Assembly (NCBI RefSeq): GCF_000237925.1
Contig: NC_031498.1
Location: 1,074,015-1,138,014 of the forward strand
Reading direction: 5' to 3'
Length of the DNA stretch: 64,000 nt
Source of the DNA: Schistosoma mansoni
Taxonomy: Eukaryota > Platyhelminthes > Trematoda > Strigeidida > Schistosomatidae
The notes under the pieces were generated by a model. It was given only the letters and a program-made list of their open reading frames with translations. It ran no database searches and was not told the DNA's origin. Below, piece by piece: positions 61,501-64,000 of the stretch (the first letter of the stretch is position 1; every line of letters starts with the position of its first letter). The translations under genes and the position numbers were made by a program.

Positions 61501-63512
61501 TAATCATTTGCACTATATTGGTTACGTATTTCATAACTACTATCAACAGTGATACTGGTTTGATTATTGAACATTGTTTCATTTCCATCATTACCATTAG
61601 TGTTATTATAAGTTTTCATGGAATTGGTTTTCTTTACATTTATATGAGTATTTTCTGGTTTAGTATTGAATACAAAATTTTTATTATTTGAACAAATACG
61701 ATATAGACTTGTGCTTAACTTACAATCTTCTGGTAAGCCCAATTTGCCCAATCTTAATCGAACTGGAATTGGTTGACATGTACCAAATACAACTATGGAT
61801 AACAATTAAAGTACACAAAAGTATGCTTTAAACTAAGAGATTAATAATAAGTTTTAAAATGATCCATAGAGTAGGTAATTAATATTTTAAGCATCGGGAT
61901 ATTGGATATCTAAATGAAAGTAGTCCCAACAATTCAACAAATTGATCTGAGCATACTACTAAAAAGTTCCACATCAAAAAGTGAAACATTTTTCACATGT
62001 TTCAATAATTCTGTTGAGGTCGTTGATAAGTCAGTCAAGTTAAGCCGTGATTGGTTTATGAGAGAAGACAAACATATCATCCGGGGACACTAAACATACG
62101 AGACTATTTCATAAATAAAATCGATTCCTGTCTCATTTCACTTGTCGATTGCTTTGTACTAGTCTGCTGATAATTCCATCTTCAGACTTAATTTGGTTCT
62201 TGATTGTGATTGGATAAATGAATTGGGTGGCTCAATTGATCAAGTCTTTTGTTCTGTTAAGCCTATTAATCTAATGCTCAGTTTAGTACTCAATCCTACT
62301 GATATCATTCTTGAGTATCTAATGTCCAGGGTGGGACCGACAAAACGTGTTCACTTTGTCGTAATAGTTGCTTAAACAGATATGTAGCTGGAATATATAA
62401 ACAATGTCCAACTGCTAATAATATTTCCTAGTATTCTATTTTGCAGGTTTCTTAAACTTCTGTATCTGATATGTATGAAGGAAACACCTTACAGTTATCA
62501 CACATTTGTACAGTCAGCAGTACAGCTTCGCCTCATCACTTTAAGTCTCTTCTTTTAGTCTTACAAATAGCTAACCAATTAACCTGGCTGGAATGATTAG
62601 ATCTACTAAAGAAACGAATACTCCATCCAATAAAGATAAATTGGGTCACCACTATAGACAAACTCAATCACTCTGTCAAGGTGACAGAACAAAAATATTT
62701 AATCGTCCCTAATTTTAGGAAGTTATTTATGAGTGAACAACGGACTAAATTATTAATTATACGATTAGAAGGTACTGAGGACGTGAATTCGGCTTCCTGA
62801 TTAAAATGATCCAGGTGTAGTAACCATTACAAAAACATATATTTTAACATGAATTTAGTAAAGTATTCTAAAGCATGTACAAGAAAAAACCTGAAAAAAT
62901 CCTGTTAAGTCAGTGATTTGAGAAGTGTAGTAAAAAGCAAAGCAACCAATCATAATACTCAAGAGAAAAGGTTGGTAATTAGAAATCTTCACGCAATAAC
63001 TATTTCATTGTTGGTCATAATAGCACTAAAAGATATTGAACATCTTGTTTTATAACTGTTTATTCGGATCAAGTTATTCACTCTAAGCTACACTATATGC
63101 CAGGTTGAAAAAAGAGGAGCATCATTATGAAACCTTTAGCTGTTTTCAGTAGTATCTGTGAAAACACAAAGTAGCGAAATAAGTAGAAATTGAATGGAAA
63201 TGAAGAAAGTTTGAAAGAAATATATGACCACTATTCATTATTTTTAGTTACTAATTTACCTGGATAGCGTTTATCACCCGAGTTATTTAATACTGAAATC
63301 TCTGGTTTAGGTAACAACGCTTTCATCATTGCAGTATCACGCCAACTAGACCCAAAAACATCACTGTCTATATCTGATACGAAATTTACTTCGGAACGAC
63401 TATTATTCGACGGTTCCATAGATTGTTGTTCTCTTGATGCTTCTTTGAATTCGGTATTGATTTCATCAAGACAATTAATAAATATTTGCTCAGGAATTAA
63501 AAATCCAGGTAC
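55383..63512 (-). CDS. Unidentified gene, at least six exons (5' end not resolved)
   Basis: Exons read on the minus strand: 63512-63260, 61792-61260, 59792-59692, 59580-59447, 57580-57193 and 55577-55383 (TAA). The first four join in phase, as do the last two; between 59447 and 57580 an exon of length 3n+1 is still missing. About 535 residues are visible. The product is moderately rich in cysteine, with Asn-rich low-complexity stretches (around 61,500) and segments such as GTCQPIPVRLRLGKLGLPED, FPPGCCLQLSRPLYLSATSC, NECALNCVAFAVLNVTLRSF and HCQPIGRFECTMN. I do not recognise the family. A beta-sandwich-type or extracellular protein would fit the Cys and N-x-S/T content, but that is only an impression. 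The gene converges on UTP25; its intron holds a family III retroposon. Confidence 0.65.
55650..55935 (-). repeat. Family II SINE, old minus unit
   Basis: tagaccactgagccggcatc and 5' module are recognisable; tail and hammerhead are heavily mutated. Confidence 0.55.
56201..56338. repeat. Inverted repeat, 28-bp arms
   Basis: gatattaaataggaataata at the left, and its near complement ending tatttaatgtc at the right. Shares aataatatatttgtaa with the hairpin at 60.13 kb. Confidence 0.6.
56492..56612 (-). repeat. Family I leader fragment
   Basis: Contains attcacttagtattacttg through the gcatactgtgtgtattgcct segment only; hammerhead and tRNA-like parts are absent. Confidence 0.6.
57193..57580 (-). 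CDS. Unidentified minus-strand gene, exon F
   Basis: 388 nt after a long pyrimidine-rich acceptor (TTTTGTCTTCAG). Starts VIFSLNITCVDSDPDST; ends LLDNRITKA at a GTATGT donor in phase 0. Confidence 0.6.
57830..58265 (-). mobile_element. Decayed RTE-like tail inside the unidentified minus-strand gene
   Basis: Minus strand shows RIRSN/LLWPRTKQLPVEVDR and LEADTERMNNTLE-like blocks ending near VGWKSLFDGLCSTRG; multiple frameshifts. Confidence 0.6.
59447..59580 (-). CDS. Unidentified minus-strand gene, exon D
   Basis: 134 nt encoding VGKDINLRNECALNCVAFAV and CWTACEEQRIRLIK. The opening T completes a tyrosine codon left by exon C. The closing donor GTTATT is weak, so the 3' edge is uncertain. Confidence 0.55.
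59692..59792 (-). CDS. Unidentified minus-strand gene, exon C
   Basis: 101 nt encoding FALSMPSGHYCILPVD and LNIFPLPKT. Opens in phase 0 after TGTCTTAG, exactly as exon B requires, and closes at GTAAGT. Confidence 0.6.
60132..60219. repeat. Long near-perfect hairpin
   Basis: Arms 60,132-60,172 and 60,179-60,219 are inverted copies with about two mismatches over 41 bp around a six-base loop; contains aatatcccaatgagt. Confidence 0.75.
60507..61021 (-). mobile_element. Family III retroposon, copy 8, in an intron
   Basis: Flanked by GCTATCATGAT (60,496-60,506 and 61,022-61,032, partly overlapping the element end). Same orientation as the host gene. Confidence 0.8.
61260..61792 (-). CDS. Unidentified minus-strand gene, exon B
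   Basis: 533 nt, from VFGTCQPIPVRL to SATSCNDQ, with a consensus GTAAGT donor. The middle third is an Asn/His-rich low-complexity insertion. Confidence 0.7.
62470..62700. repeat. Decayed second copy of the 38.2-kb repeat
   Basis: Shares ggaaacacctta, the cctggctggaatgattag block and a similar ending. Confidence 0.45.
63260..63512 (-). CDS. Unidentified minus-strand gene, exon A
   Basis: 253 nt between an ACTTTAG acceptor and a GTAAAT donor; starts VPGFLIPEQIF and includes SSWRDTAMMKALLPKPE. Ends in phase 1. Confidence 0.6.
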
Positions 63513-63721
63513 CTAAAGTTGTATGATATATATATGAAAGTATATGAAAAAAAACAATAGGACAAATATTAACAATCTAACCAATATGCAGTGACGTTTT
63601 CATGATCTAACCTATTAAACACTGATACTTTATTCTGATGTGTGTATAAAAATATCGAATACTTTGGGAAATATAAACCAAAAAATAAATTATAAGCAAA
63701 GATAGATAGTGGTTAGCAGTG

Positions 63722-63775
63722 GAATCCAGGTCGCGTGTTTCGTCCTATTTGGGACTCGTCAGTTGGATGTACCTG
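63722..63775 (-). ncRNA. Hammerhead motif with GAC in place of GUC
   Basis: Minus strand keeps CTGACGA and GAAAC, but the cleavage triplet reads GAC, which breaks the NUH rule and should prevent self-cleavage. Confidence 0.6.
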
Positions 63776-63870
63776 CATCAGGACTCAGTAGCTTAGTAGA
63801 TAACGCGACGAAGTTTGAAGCGAAAGGTGCTGGGTTCGAGTCCCAGAGTGAACATCAACTCTGAGATGCA

Positions 63871-63925
63871 GGTACATCCAGCTGATGAGTCCCAAATAGG
63901 ATGAAACGCATGTCCTGGATTCCAC
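63871..63925 (+). ncRNA. Hammerhead ribozyme motif, intact core
   Basis: ACATCCAG CTGATGA, stem II, GAAAC, stem III ACGCATGT, GTC before CTGGAT. All core nucleotides are conserved. Confidence 0.75.
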
Positions 63926-64000
63926 TGCTAGCCACTATCCATCTTTGCTTATAATGCTTGTGAATTAAGGCTATATCGAGGCAATACGCACAGTATGCAC

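Larger units (their letters stand above)
63685..64000. repeat. Family I inverted (head-to-head) unit, cut by window end
   Basis: Arms 63,685-63,779 (minus orientation) and 63,866-63,955 (plus) are inverted copies of the hammerhead end. The spacer holds the tRNA-like head (TAGCTTAGTAGATAACG; GGTTCGAGTCC). The plus unit then continues into the leader. Confidence 0.75.

Overview
This window looks like a parasitic flatworm nuclear genome, almost certainly a Schistosoma species. It is AT-rich, genes are split by both very short and kilobase-long introns, and the spacers are packed with schistosome-type repeats: hammerhead-ribozyme SINE/satellite units (Sm-alpha type), RTE-like and other non-LTR retrotransposon tails, and decayed LTR elements. 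No bacterial or viral gene organisation is present.

Layout. 1-19,000 is repeat-dominated and holds no gene I can support. 19,040-19,163 has a TATA box followed by a short signal-peptide-like first exon (+), origin of an unidentified gene. 20,894-25,020 (-) is a complete five-exon RBM48 gene (RRM protein of the minor spliceosome). 27,250-27,630 contains two candidate exons of an unknown + strand gene. 27,850-34,000 is a graveyard of LTR and RTE-like retroelements. 36,680-53,528 (+) is a 13-exon UTP25 (DIEXF) gene, a nucleolar pre-rRNA processing factor; all splice phases close to give a 624-residue product. 55,383-63,512 (-) holds at least six phase-consistent exons of a cysteine-containing protein I do not recognise, convergent with UTP25.

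Repeats fall into clear families: (I) Sm-alpha-like units of about 337 bp with a tRNA-like promoter and a hammerhead; (II) a second tRNA-headed SINE with a CUGAGGA hammerhead core, sometimes arranged as fold-back elements; (III) a roughly 520-bp non-coding retroposon with A-rich tail and 10-12 bp target duplications, eight copies; plus RTE-like tails (six copies), a second non-LTR family carrying a WLGHVLR-like motif (four copies), a solo LTR with a GTAT duplication, a truncated LTR element with a GCAC duplication and an internally deleted Gypsy-like element. Most uninterrupted ORFs of 60-120 codons in the window are translations of these repeats, not genes.

The most interesting points are an apparent 27-bp in-frame intron in RBM48, a GC-AG intron in UTP25, the second hammerhead class and fold-back structures, a 5S rRNA-like sequence directly ahead of a family III retroposon, and the unidentified genes at 19.1 kb and 55-63.5 kb. 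All coordinates were read by eye; homology calls rest on recalled family sequences, not on database searches.
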